A stretch of DNA of 33,785 nt from a virus, in the IMG/VR virus record IMGVR_UViG_3300029787_000178, positions 1-33,785 of that record. One strand, 5' to 3'. Shown here one piece after another: positions 13,578-21,080 of the stretch. The first letter of the stretch is position 1. Each line of letters opens with the position of its first letter. The notes beneath the pieces are model-generated. The model did not search any database and was not told the origin of the DNA. It saw nothing but the letters and a program-made list of their open reading frames with translations. The position numbers and the translations under genes were made by a program.

Positions 13578-13821
13578 GTGGTGGGTAGCTTACACGAAGT
13601 AAACAAAGTTTCGCACACGATATGAGGTTCGAAATATAGAATGTTACCTACGATGTTACTTGTTTTTAATTAAGTCTTTTGTTTTCTAGCTTGTATGACC
13701 GATTAGATAACGATTGCTCTAGTTTTCCAGCAAGTTTTTAACGTTTTTTTTAAAGAGCCATATGCCAGAATCTAGTCGCCAGGTCTATTACATAAATTAC
13801 CGATAATTAAAACAAACAGAC
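13578..13821. other. Non-coding region before the methyltransferase genes
   Basis: 244 nt without a gene. It contains a direct repeat ATGTTAC at 13641-13647 and 13653-13659 (12 nt apart, about one helical turn), and a T8 run near 13753 (acg then t's). The first repeat reads TGTTACC, like the elements before int. A regulatory or small-RNA role is possible; no fold stands out. Confidence 0.4.
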
Positions 13822-14769
13822 ATGAACAAGCTTAAACTACTAGATCTATTTGCTGGAATAGGAGGCTTCTCTTACGGTTTAGAACAAACACAAGGTTTCG
13901 AAACTATAGCCTTTTGCGAGAAGGACAAGTTTTGCCAACAAGTTTTGCGTAAGCATTGGAACGATATTAAAATTTATGACGACATCAGACACATCAAAGG
14001 ATCTGAAATTAAAGCAGAAATCATTACATCTGGATTTCCGTGCCAGCCTTTCTCCGTTGCTGGAAAGCAACGAGGAACAGATGATGACCGTTTCCTCTGG
14101 GATGAAACTATTAGAGTTGTTGCCGAAACAAAACCAAAATGGTTTATTGGAGAAAATGTTGACGGTCTTGTTAACATCCAAGAAGGTAAGGTCTTGCAGC
14201 AGATACAAAAAGATTTGGAAGCCGAGAGTTTCCAAGTCCAATGTCTTGTTATTCCAGCTTCAGGCATCGGTGCGTGGCATCAAAGAAAAAGGATCTGGAT
14301 TATTGGTTACTCCAACAGCAACGCAAATGCCAAAGAGAAGCAAAGCAGCAATGGACCGGAGAATAGCATTTCGAAAGAGTATAGGTCGAAAGACAGTTCC
14401 GTTCAGTTCTCTAGAGGAACAACTAACAACTCTTTATCCAACTCCGAGAGCTTGCGATCTGGAAGGTGGAGTGGTGAAGAATGTAGAATTAAGGAACGGA
14501 AGTTTCAGCAGACTGAACAAAAAAGGAGTTCGTTTCGGAGTGAAGTTAAAAGATGCAGTTCACAAGATGACACCTCAAGCTGGTGGCAAACTCAATCCAA
14601 ACTTTGTGGAGTTCCTAATGGCATATCCGCAGAATTGGACAAAGATCGAGCAAACAGAATTAAATCACTTGGAAACGCAATCGTTCCAGAAATCGCAAGA
14701 GAAATTGGACAATCAATACTCATTGCAGAGGATGTATCGAACACCGACAGCGATGGACACTCAAGATGA
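13822..14769 (+). CDS. DNA (cytosine-5) methyltransferase, Dcm type (315 aa)
   Basis: It transfers methyl from S-adenosylmethionine to C5 of cytosine. Motif I is DLFAGIGG (8-15), motif IV GFPCQPFS with catalytic C74, motif VI ENV (111-113), motif VIII QRKR (154-157), and motif X SLGNAIVPEIA near 282-292, preceded by WWQTQSKLCGVPNGI. The region between, about 163-250, which should be the target-recognition domain, is Ser/Asn/Arg-rich and low in complexity. In the same stretch the +1 frame encodes a different conserved sequence (see the next entry). Likely role: protecting phage DNA from restriction. No restriction enzyme partner is seen. No ribosome site is obvious before the ATG. Confidence 0.92.
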   Translation: MNKLKLLDLFAGIGGFSYGLEQTQGFETIAFCEKDKFCQQVLRKHWNDIKIYDDIRHIKGSEIKAEIITSGFPCQPFSVAGKQRGTDDDRFLWDETIRVVAETKPKWFIGENVDGLVNIQEGKVLQQIQKDLEAESFQVQCLVIPASGIGAWHQRKRIWIIGYSNSNANAKEKQSSNGPENSISKEYRSKDSSVQFSRGTTNNSLSNSESLRSGRWSGEECRIKERKFQQTEQKRSSFRSEVKRCSSQDDTSSWWQTQSKLCGVPNGISAELDKDRANRIKSLGNAIVPEIAREIGQSILIAEDVSNTDSDGHSR

Positions 14770-15154
14770 AGTTTTACATTTTGCAGCTAAATGGATTAAA
14801 GGAAAAGTTAAAAGAGCCTCTAATAGTCAAGTACAAAAAACATTATCTATGGATGTTGCTATTGATTATCTTAATGCTAATCCTCATTTAATAAATCAAT
14901 ATGATATACCTTTTAAATATAGACCTAAACTACCAGAGAAATTAGAGTTTATTGCTTATCTAAAAGGCAATACATCAATTAAAGAATTAATATCTAAAAC
15001 CGATATTACTAAAACTAAAATTGAACATTGGTTCAGAAAAGATAAATGTTTTTCTTATCCATCTATAACAGATTGGAATTTAATTAAACCACATTTAAAA
15101 GAATTAAAATTTAATTACGAAATGACTTATGAAGAAGATAAGGATTGGAAATGA
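14303..15154 (+). CDS. Overlapping frame: methylase-associated protein, alternative start (283 aa)
   Basis: This frame is +1 to dcm. The shown start is a TTG at 14303 with AAGGA nine bases upstream; ATG 14327 is an alternative, and a frameshift from dcm near 14281-14300 is a third. Up to 14660 it encodes a pattern known from many phage methyltransferase-associated sequences: LLVTPTAT, YPTPRACDLEGG, then GGKLNPNFVEFLMAYPQNW. From 14770, past the dcm stop, it continues with TKIEHWFRKDKCFSYPSITD, also of conserved look. The stop overlaps the next ATG (ATGA). The last third is therefore certainly coding; how it is translated is open. Probably part of target recognition for DNA methylation. Confidence 0.65.
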   Translation: MVTPTATQMPKRSKAAMDRRIAFRKSIGRKTVPFSSLEEQLTTLYPTPRACDLEGGVVKNVELRNGSFSRLNKKGVRFGVKLKDAVHKMTPQAGGKLNPNFVEFLMAYPQNWTKIEQTELNHLETQSFQKSQEKLDNQYSLQRMYRTPTAMDTQDEVLHFAAKWIKGKVKRASNSQVQKTLSMDVAIDYLNANPHLINQYDIPFKYRPKLPEKLEFIAYLKGNTSIKELISKTDITKTKIEHWFRKDKCFSYPSITDWNLIKPHLKELKFNYEMTYEEDKDWK

Positions 15155-15339
15155 GCAAATATATCAAAGACAAATATCAGAATGTTACCGCCATCAGTTT
15201 TAAGGCATATGACAATGATTTGATTATTAATTTTACTGGCTTCGAAAGCGAAGAGGATGTCTATGAGTTTTGTGAGTTTGTATTTCATAAAATACATATG
15301 AACTCTAACTTTGGAGAAAAACCACCAACGGTCCATTAA
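15151..15339 (+). CDS. Small acidic protein (62 aa)
   Basis: I use ATG 15151, which overlaps the preceding stop as ATGA; a TTG at 15145 is less likely. The product has two strands (NVTAISFKAYDNDLIINFTG) and an acidic helix (ESEEDVYEFCEFVFHKI), a compact alpha/beta layout. No family recognised. The coupling to the frame upstream suggests that frame is translated. Confidence 0.55.
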   Translation: MSKYIKDKYQNVTAISFKAYDNDLIINFTGFESEEDVYEFCEFVFHKIHMNSNFGEKPPTVH

Positions 15340-15370
15340 TGGATTTATATTAGGTGCTGCTATATTTTAA

Positions 15371-16120
15371 ATGAAATTATACAATGCTGATTGCTTGTCT
15401 ATCTTGCCAAGTCTTGCAGACGAAAGCGTAGATTTAATTATTACAAGTCCGCCTTATGAAGATGTAACTGGAGCTGGATATACCGCAGTCAATAAAGATG
15501 TCTTGTTTTTAAAACTTTATTCAGAGTTTATGGATAAGGTTTTTAAAGAATATAAAAGAATTTTAAAACCAAACGGACAATTATTTTTTAATATTAAAAG
15601 TAAAACTTTAAAAAAAACTTTAAGAACTCCGCATTGGCTTGAATTTACTGACGGTTTTCAAAGCTTAATATATAAATCTTATATTATTTGGAAATATTCA
15701 GGATCTTTTGACAGTACAAAATCTAGGTTTCATTTAGATTATGAAGTTATTTATCATTTATCAAAAGGTAATGACATTTATTTGAATGAAAAATGTGGAA
15801 TTAAAGATCCTTTAAGTTCTGTTTGGTATGTTCCTCACACTATTAAAAAAGATGAGAGAGTGCATCCAACACAAATGCCAATAGCTTTAGTTGATAGAAT
15901 ATTAGCTGTTGCTTCAAAAGATGGAGATACGGTTTTAGATAACTTTATGGGTTCTGGTACTACTGGAGTTTCTGCTTTAAAAAATAATTTAGACTTTATA
16001 GGAATTGAATTAAATAAAGATAACTACGATTTAGCAAAAAATAGAATTAATGAAAATCCAAATTCCATACACGCCACGAAAGCACCAGGCGTACATACAC
16101 CAAGAATTAGACAAGTATAG
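15371..16120 (+). CDS. Site-specific DNA methyltransferase, beta class (SPPY; N4-C or N6-A) (249 aa)
   Basis: The catalytic motif SPPY is at 26-29 and the AdoMet motif FMGSGTTG at 192-199 follows it, which is the beta-class order. HPTQMPIAL (165-173) precedes it as in the family. SPPY is common in N4-cytosine enzymes but also occurs in N6-adenine ones, so the target base is not certain. The middle (70-150) holds the target-recognition part. The last 24 residues lie in the 71-nt overlap with TerL and are probably not structured. With the C5 enzyme upstream it would give the phage two methyl marks. Confidence 0.88.
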   Translation: MKLYNADCLSILPSLADESVDLIITSPPYEDVTGAGYTAVNKDVLFLKLYSEFMDKVFKEYKRILKPNGQLFFNIKSKTLKKTLRTPHWLEFTDGFQSLIYKSYIIWKYSGSFDSTKSRFHLDYEVIYHLSKGNDIYLNEKCGIKDPLSSVWYVPHTIKKDERVHPTQMPIALVDRILAVASKDGDTVLDNFMGSGTTGVSALKNNLDFIGIELNKDNYDLAKNRINENPNSIHATKAPGVHTPRIRQV

Positions 16121-17321
16121 ATATGCTGTACTTTGCTGTCATAGAAGATTTGGTAAGACCGTCATGGTTCTTAACCATCTAATTCGTGCAGCCTTAACAA
16201 ATAAAAATCATGCTCCAAGACTAGCTTACATTGCACCAACTTATAAACAGGCAAAAAGCATCGCTTGGGATTACTTAAAATTTTATACTAAAAATATTCC
16301 AGGCACGAAATGGAACGAAAGTGAGTTAAGATGTGATTTAGTTAATGGCTCAAGAATAACATTATTGTCGAGTGAAAATTTTGACAGCATTCGTGGAATT
16401 TATTTAGATATGGTTGCGATTGACGAACTAGCTCAAGTTTCGCAAGGATTGATTGACGAGGTAATTACTCCAGCTCTAAGTGATCGGAGAGGAAAAATGT
16501 TCCTAATAGGTACACCTAAAGGAATGAATAACATATTTTATGACTACTATAATAAAGCTCAAGCGGATGATAAATGGTTTTTATATAAAGCTAAAGCTTC
16601 TCAAACAAAGATTGTTGCAGAAGATGAATTAGAGGCAGCTTTGTCCGTAATGGGTAAAGCTAAGTTTGATCAAGAATACGAGTGCAGCTTCATTGGAAAT
16701 ATAGAAGGCTCTATCTTTGGAGAGATTGTTCAAGAAATAGATGACAAAGGACAAATAGGCTCTGTTCCTTATGATCCAAGTTTACCAGTAAGTACCGCTT
16801 GGGATATAGGCTATAACGATAGTACCTCAATTATATTTTTTCAATTGCTAAACCATCAGATTAATATCATTGAAACATACGAGGATGATAACGAAGCGTT
16901 ACCTCACTATATAAAATATTTACAAGATAAAGATTATATTTACGAAACTCATTATGGTCCACATGATTTAGATGTAACGGAGTTTAGTAATGGTAAAACA
17001 AGAAGAGAAGTAGCATCAGCTCTTGGAGTTAGATTTAGATTAGCTCCTAGAATTGCATTAGAGGATGGCATTCACGCTGTTAAAATGTTGTTACCAAGAT
17101 GTAGAATTGATAGTGATAATTGTTCAGATCTATTAATAGCTCTTAGACATTACCATAGAAAATTTAACGACAAGGAAAGAATTTTTAAACCAAAACCAGT
17201 TCACGACTGGAGCAGTCATATGATGGATGCTTTACGATGTCTAGCAACTGGTCTTGATGAAAATAAAACAACTAACAAAAACTTACAACGAGTAGCTGAT
17301 AGCAGTTACCAAATTATATAA
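16050..17321 (+). CDS. terL: Terminase large subunit (423 aa)
   Basis: The packaging motor ATPase and nuclease. The N-terminal ATPase has Walker A CHRRFGKT (30-37), Walker B YLDMVAIDE with D125/E126, and the coupling motif GTPKG (154-158). The C-terminal RNase H-like nuclease has D252 (STAWDIGYND), D306 or D308 (GPHDLDV) and D393 (HDWSSHMMDALR). The length is on the short side but complete. The start ATG 16050 lies inside the methyltransferase gene; PYTPRKHQAYIHQ just after it is a typical TerL N-terminus. The product acts at the portal vertex of the prohead with TerS. Confidence 0.96.
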   Translation: MKIQIPYTPRKHQAYIHQELDKYRYAVLCCHRRFGKTVMVLNHLIRAALTNKNHAPRLAYIAPTYKQAKSIAWDYLKFYTKNIPGTKWNESELRCDLVNGSRITLLSSENFDSIRGIYLDMVAIDELAQVSQGLIDEVITPALSDRRGKMFLIGTPKGMNNIFYDYYNKAQADDKWFLYKAKASQTKIVAEDELEAALSVMGKAKFDQEYECSFIGNIEGSIFGEIVQEIDDKGQIGSVPYDPSLPVSTAWDIGYNDSTSIIFFQLLNHQINIIETYEDDNEALPHYIKYLQDKDYIYETHYGPHDLDVTEFSNGKTRREVASALGVRFRLAPRIALEDGIHAVKMLLPRCRIDSDNCSDLLIALRHYHRKFNDKERIFKPKPVHDWSSHMMDALRCLATGLDENKTTNKNLQRVADSSYQII

Positions 17322-17332
17322 AGGAAAAAATT

Positions 17333-17569
17333 ATGTCATTTGTAGCAAGAATGTTTATGCCTAAAACACCACCAATTCCAGTAATAAAACTTCCAAAACA
17401 AGAGGAAGTTCCAAATTACGATGATGAGCAAAGAAAAATGGATGCTGCTAGAGATTTAAAAGAAGCTGCTAGAAAACGTAAAGGTAGAGCTTCAACTATA
17501 TTAACTTCTAATTCTGGTCTGAACGAAAGTGATGAAGATGAGATTAGTAAAAAAACTTTATTAGGATAA
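17333..17569 (+). CDS. Small structural-module protein with C-terminal KKTLLG (78 aa)
   Basis: A short protein with MFMPKTPPIPVIKLPKQ at the start, an acidic/basic helix (DDEQRKMDAARDLKEAARKR), RKGRASTILTS, and a C-terminus ISKKTLLG. Proteins with RKGRxSTxLT and KKTLLG ends are found between terminase and portal in many podoviruses (from memory). A head or tail-core role is likely, function not known. AAGGAA precedes the start. The next gene product ends in the same six residues. Confidence 0.65.
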   Translation: MSFVARMFMPKTPPIPVIKLPKQEEVPNYDDEQRKMDAARDLKEAARKRKGRASTILTSNSGLNESDEDEISKKTLLG

Positions 17570-17572
17570 GTC

Positions 17573-18097
17573 ATGGGCGGATTTGGCGGAGGAAATTCAA
17601 GAGGAGGAAATGGAGGTAAACCTAGTAATCCTAATCAAAGATCTGGTGCATCAGAAGCAAGATCATCAAGCAAAAGTAGAGGTGGAAATAATCCAATTGT
17701 TAATTATATTAAAGGTGGTGGAGTAATAGGTGCTATAGCCAGAGGATTAAAAAAAGCTAGTAAGACAGCTAAAACTAATAAAGATTTATTAGGAACTTCA
17801 GATTATCAAGGTGTTGGTAAATCAAGAGTATCAACTTCAAACAATAATGATAGAGGAGGAGATAATCCTCAAGGTATAGAACTTGCAAAAGCATCAACTA
17901 CAAGTGCAACAATTTTAGGTCCAGGCCAAATACAAAAACAAGCTGCTAATACAGTTAAAGGACCAACGACAACAGAAATGTCTGCTGCTCAAATATCTTT
18001 AGCAAATAAAAGAAGAGGTAGAAGAGCAACAAATATTACAAGTAAAAAAACTTTATCTAAAAATTATACGTTAAGCAAAAAAACTTTATTAGGTTAA
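17573..18097 (+). CDS. Gly/Ser/Asn-rich protein with C-terminal KKTLLG (174 aa)
   Basis: The first 50 residues are Gly/Asn/Ser/Arg-rich (MGGFGGGNSRGGNGGKPSNP) and look disordered. A short hydrophobic, glycine-rich stretch follows (GGGVIGAIARGLKKASKT), then another disordered part. The end carries RRGRRATNITSKKTLSKNYT followed by LSKKTLLG, so it repeats the C-terminal tag of the gene before. The first ATG lies 3 nt after the previous stop. It may be a minor virion or assembly factor; low-complexity sequence prevents family assignment. Confidence 0.55.
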   Translation: MGGFGGGNSRGGNGGKPSNPNQRSGASEARSSSKSRGGNNPIVNYIKGGGVIGAIARGLKKASKTAKTNKDLLGTSDYQGVGKSRVSTSNNNDRGGDNPQGIELAKASTTSATILGPGQIQKQAANTVKGPTTTEMSAAQISLANKRRGRRATNITSKKTLSKNYTLSKKTLLG

Positions 18098-18099
18098 TT

Positions 18100-18219
18100 A
18101 TGTCTTTAGTAAAAAATATTAATAAAAGAAAACGAGCTGGAACTTCAAGATCAAAAAAGAAATCAACAATATCTAAAAAAGCTTACGCTGCAATGAAGCG
18201 AGGCTGGAAAAAGAAATAA
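18100..18219 (+). CDS. Very basic micro-protein before portal (39 aa)
   Basis: From ATG 18100 the product is MSLVKNINKRKRAGTSRSKK followed by KSTISKKAYAAMKRGWKKK. It is almost all Lys/Arg/Ser/Ala. Its stop overlaps the portal ATG as TAATG. Small basic proteins like this often lie before the portal gene in marine podoviruses and could bind DNA or RNA. No known function. Confidence 0.6.
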   Translation: MSLVKNINKRKRAGTSRSKKKSTISKKAYAAMKRGWKKK

Positions 18220-19847
18220 TGCAAGATCAACAATTAAGAAAAAAGGCATCAGAGCTTAAAAACAATTTATCTATCTTAATGGAAAAAAGAGCCAATTGGG
18301 AAAGCCATTGGCAAGAAGTGGCTGATTATATGCTACCTAGAAAAGCTGACATTAATGTAGAAAGACCTAAAGGTGATAAAAGACATACGCTTATATTTGA
18401 TGGTACTGCTATTCATTCCTTAGAATTGCTAGCAAGTTCTTTACATGGAATGCTAACATCATCTGTTAATAGATGGTTTGGTTTAAGATTTAAAGAAACA
18501 TTAGTTAATCAAGATGATCAAGCTAGAGAATGGTTAGAAGATGTAACTGATAAAATGTACTTAGCAATATCAAGATCTAATTTTCAACAAGAAGTTTTTG
18601 AAACTTATTTTGATCTAATTGCTTTTGGAACTTCTTGCTTACAAATAGAAGAAGATAAAGATGATATTATTCGGTTTTCATCAAGACATATAAGAGAAAT
18701 TTATATTTCAGAAGATGCTAAAGGAATGGTTAATTGTATTTACAGACGATTTAAAATGTCTGCTAAAGCAACTGTTGAAAAATTTGGATTAGAAAATTTA
18801 AGTAAAAAAGTTCATGACACTTTTAAAAAATCTCCATTTGAAGATATAGAATTATGTCATGTTGTTAAACCAAGAGATATGTATAATCCTCGAAAAGAGG
18901 ATAAACAAAATATGCCTTTTGTCTCTTGCTACTTTGAATATGATAGTGGCCATATTATTTCAGAAGGTGGCTTTAGAGAATTTCCTTATGTAGTACCAAG
19001 ATATTTAAAAGCTTCTAATGAGATTTATGGAAGATCTCCAGGAATGAATGCTTTAGCGGATGTTAAAGTTTTAAATAAAATGGTTGAAGTTGGAATGAAA
19101 GCTGCACAAAAACAAGTTGATCCACCTTTGCTAGTACCAGATGACAGTATGCTAATGCCAATAAGAATGGCTCCTGGTAGTATTAATTATTATAGATCTG
19201 GCTCAAGAGATAGAATTGAAACTTTAAATATTGGTGCAAACAATCCATTAGGTTTAAATATGGAAGATCAAAGACGACAAGCAATTTCTCAAATATTTCA
19301 TGTTGATCAATTATTAATTACTGAAAACCGTAATATGACTGCAACTGAGGTTGTTCAAAGAAATCAAGAAAAAATGAGAATACTTGGTCCAGTATTAGGA
19401 AGATTACAATCAGAATTATTACAGCCAATGATTATTAGAATATTTAATATTATGTTAAGAAATGATTTGTTTCCACAAGCTCCAGAAATTTTATTAAACC
19501 AAGAAGTAGATGTTGAATATGTATCTCCAATGGCTCTTGCACAAAGAGGAGAAGAATTAAATTCAATTGTTAAAGGTTTAGAATTATTTGGTAACATATC
19601 ACAACTAGCACCACAAACTTTAGATTACATAGATCCTCCAGGATTAATTAAAAATTTAATAAAAATACTTGGATTACCAGCAACGATGATTAGATCGGAT
19701 GAGGAAGTCCAACAATTAGCAGAAGAGAAAGCAGAGGCAAATCAACAACAAGCTGAGATGCAACAACAAATGGCAGAAAGTGAAATGGCCAGAAATGTAG
19801 CACCAGCAGTCCAGGCGGTATCTAATGCAGAACGACAACAACAGTAA
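18219..19847 (+). CDS. Portal / head-tail connector protein, T7 gp8-like (542 aa)
   Basis: A podovirus portal (head-to-tail connector family), the dodecameric ring through which DNA enters and leaves. The typical N-terminus is present: MEKRANWESHWQEVADYMLP, then KGDKRHTLIFDGTAIHSLEL and LLASSLHGMLTSSVNRWFGL. The centre has YGRSPGMNALADVKVLNKM and VDPPLLVPDD, and the C-terminal part MTATEVVQRNQEKMRILGPV. The last 40 residues are Gln/Glu/Ala-rich coiled coil. Size and order match T7-like portals. The next gene starts 23 nt inside its end. Confidence 0.93.
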   Translation: MQDQQLRKKASELKNNLSILMEKRANWESHWQEVADYMLPRKADINVERPKGDKRHTLIFDGTAIHSLELLASSLHGMLTSSVNRWFGLRFKETLVNQDDQAREWLEDVTDKMYLAISRSNFQQEVFETYFDLIAFGTSCLQIEEDKDDIIRFSSRHIREIYISEDAKGMVNCIYRRFKMSAKATVEKFGLENLSKKVHDTFKKSPFEDIELCHVVKPRDMYNPRKEDKQNMPFVSCYFEYDSGHIISEGGFREFPYVVPRYLKASNEIYGRSPGMNALADVKVLNKMVEVGMKAAQKQVDPPLLVPDDSMLMPIRMAPGSINYYRSGSRDRIETLNIGANNPLGLNMEDQRRQAISQIFHVDQLLITENRNMTATEVVQRNQEKMRILGPVLGRLQSELLQPMIIRIFNIMLRNDLFPQAPEILLNQEVDVEYVSPMALAQRGEELNSIVKGLELFGNISQLAPQTLDYIDPPGLIKNLIKILGLPATMIRSDEEVQQLAEEKAEANQQQAEMQQQMAESEMARNVAPAVQAVSNAERQQQ

Positions 19848-20052
19848 AAAAAAAATAAAAGAATTAATACAAAATTATAAAACAGTTTTTGGATCAGACG
19901 ATGGCAAAATGGTCATGGATGATTTAGAAAAAAGGTGCTTCTACAACACATCTACTTATAGTAGCAAGGAGCCAAACGAAACCGCTTTTTTTGAAGGACA
20001 GAGAACAGTTCTGTTATTTATAAAAAGCATGATCAATCATAAAGAGGAGTAA
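19825..20052 (+). CDS. Bbp19-like phage protein (75 aa)
   Basis: The pattern YKTVFGSDDGKMVMDDLEKR, then NETAFFEGQRTVLLFIKSMI matches small Bbp19-family proteins (named after Bordetella phage BPP-1), which lie between portal and scaffold genes. Role in assembly is presumed, not known. The start overlaps the portal end. A strong ribosome site for the next gene follows (GAGGAG). Confidence 0.72.
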   Translation: MQNDNNSKKKIKELIQNYKTVFGSDDGKMVMDDLEKRCFYNTSTYSSKEPNETAFFEGQRTVLLFIKSMINHKEE

Positions 20053-20055
20053 TCT

Positions 20056-20919
20056 ATGGATCAGACAACTGAGCAAACTGCTCAATCTGATGTAACGCAG
20101 ACAACTACTACGCTTACAGCAGAACAACCAACAGAAACAACAGCAACCGAGACACCAGCTGTTGATTTTAAATCTCTTATTCCAGAAGAATTTAGAGAAG
20201 AAAAGTCATTACAAAATTTTAATAAAATGGATGACTTTGTTAAATCTTATCTACACTCACAAAAGATGGTAGGTTTAGATAAAATACCAGTACCAAATAA
20301 ACACGCTACCGATGATGATTGGAAAGAAGTTTATAAAAGATTAGGCAGTCCAGAAACTGCTGATCAATATAAATATTCTTTACCAGAAGATCATAAAGTT
20401 CCAGAAGAAACTATAAAAAGTTTTTCTGAGGAAGCTGTTAAATTAGGATTACTTCCTAATCAAGCAGATGGTATTATGAAATATTATAACGAAGTTGTTA
20501 ATCAAGGTATTAATGATCAAACTATAAAAGCCGAAGAAGCTAGAAAATTATCTGAGCAAGATCTTCGTAGAGAGTTTGGTCCAACTTATGACAATAAAAT
20601 AACTGGAGCTAAAAATTTAGCAACAGCTACTTTAGGTGAAGAGTTTTTAAATAATACAATGTTAGCAGATGGCAGTAAACTTGGAGATAATCCTCAAGTA
20701 GTAAAAGCCTTTGCTAATTTATCAGAAAAATTATCTGAGGATGTTATAGTTAAAGGAGATAATCCAGACTATATGACAACTAATGATATAAATAAACAAA
20801 TTGCTACATTACAACAGCAAGGTTCAGCATACTGGGATAAAAGACATCCAGGACACTCACAAGCTGTAGAAGAAGTAGCAGCATTAATTCGTAAAAAAAA
20901 TAACGAAGATGATGCTTAA
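20056..20919 (+). CDS. Capsid assembly scaffolding protein (287 aa)
   Basis: The N-terminal 40 residues are a disordered Thr/Gln/Glu/Ala tail (QTTEQTAQSDVTQTTTTLTA). Then comes PEEFREEKSLQNFNKMDDFV, the KSYLHSQKMVGLDKIPVPN element typical of podovirus scaffolds, and a helical C-terminus (EEVAALIRKKNNEDD). It would guide coat protein assembly and leave the prohead before or during packaging. A strong ribosome site (AAGAGGAG) precedes it. It sits directly before the capsid gene as usual. Confidence 0.85.
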   Translation: MDQTTEQTAQSDVTQTTTTLTAEQPTETTATETPAVDFKSLIPEEFREEKSLQNFNKMDDFVKSYLHSQKMVGLDKIPVPNKHATDDDWKEVYKRLGSPETADQYKYSLPEDHKVPEETIKSFSEEAVKLGLLPNQADGIMKYYNEVVNQGINDQTIKAEEARKLSEQDLRREFGPTYDNKITGAKNLATATLGEEFLNNTMLADGSKLGDNPQVVKAFANLSEKLSEDVIVKGDNPDYMTTNDINKQIATLQQQGSAYWDKRHPGHSQAVEEVAALIRKKNNEDDA

Positions 20920-21080
20920 CAGTTTTATCTAACGAAAGTTAGGTAAATAAAATCAAAGACAATCGCAAGACCTTTGTTGACGTTAGGAAAGACTAACATC
21001 CAGAAGATGTAAATTTTAGGAAGATCCGCAAGGATAATCAACCGACAACTTAAACTAACACAATAGAGGAGGAACTTATT
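20920..21080 (+). ncRNA. Structured leader of the major capsid gene
   Basis: The 161-nt gap carries several short stems in sequence. One pairs 20924-20933 with 20938-20947 (10 pairs, one G-T) around a GAAA loop. Others are CAAAG/CTTTG (20954-20958 with 20972-20976), GTTAG/CTAAC (20982-20986 with 20993-20997), ACATC/GATGT (20996-21000 with 21006-21010, competing with the one before) and ATCC-GCAA-GGAT (21024-21035). Two loops are GNRA tetraloops. The gap ends in a strong GAGGAGG ribosome site. It may stabilise or regulate the capsid mRNA. No T tract follows, so it is not a simple terminator. I do not recognise a known RNA family. Confidence 0.45.

Noticed and set aside
13879-14267. Minus-strand open frames under dcm
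   Set aside because: Shadows of the strongly coding plus-strand motifs; no ribosome sites or neighbours.
13976-14302. Upstream part of the +1 frame over dcm
   Set aside because: The translation here has no conserved look (Leu/Ser/Lys-rich run), while the dcm frame has its motifs IV to VIII; only the part from about 14303 on appears real.
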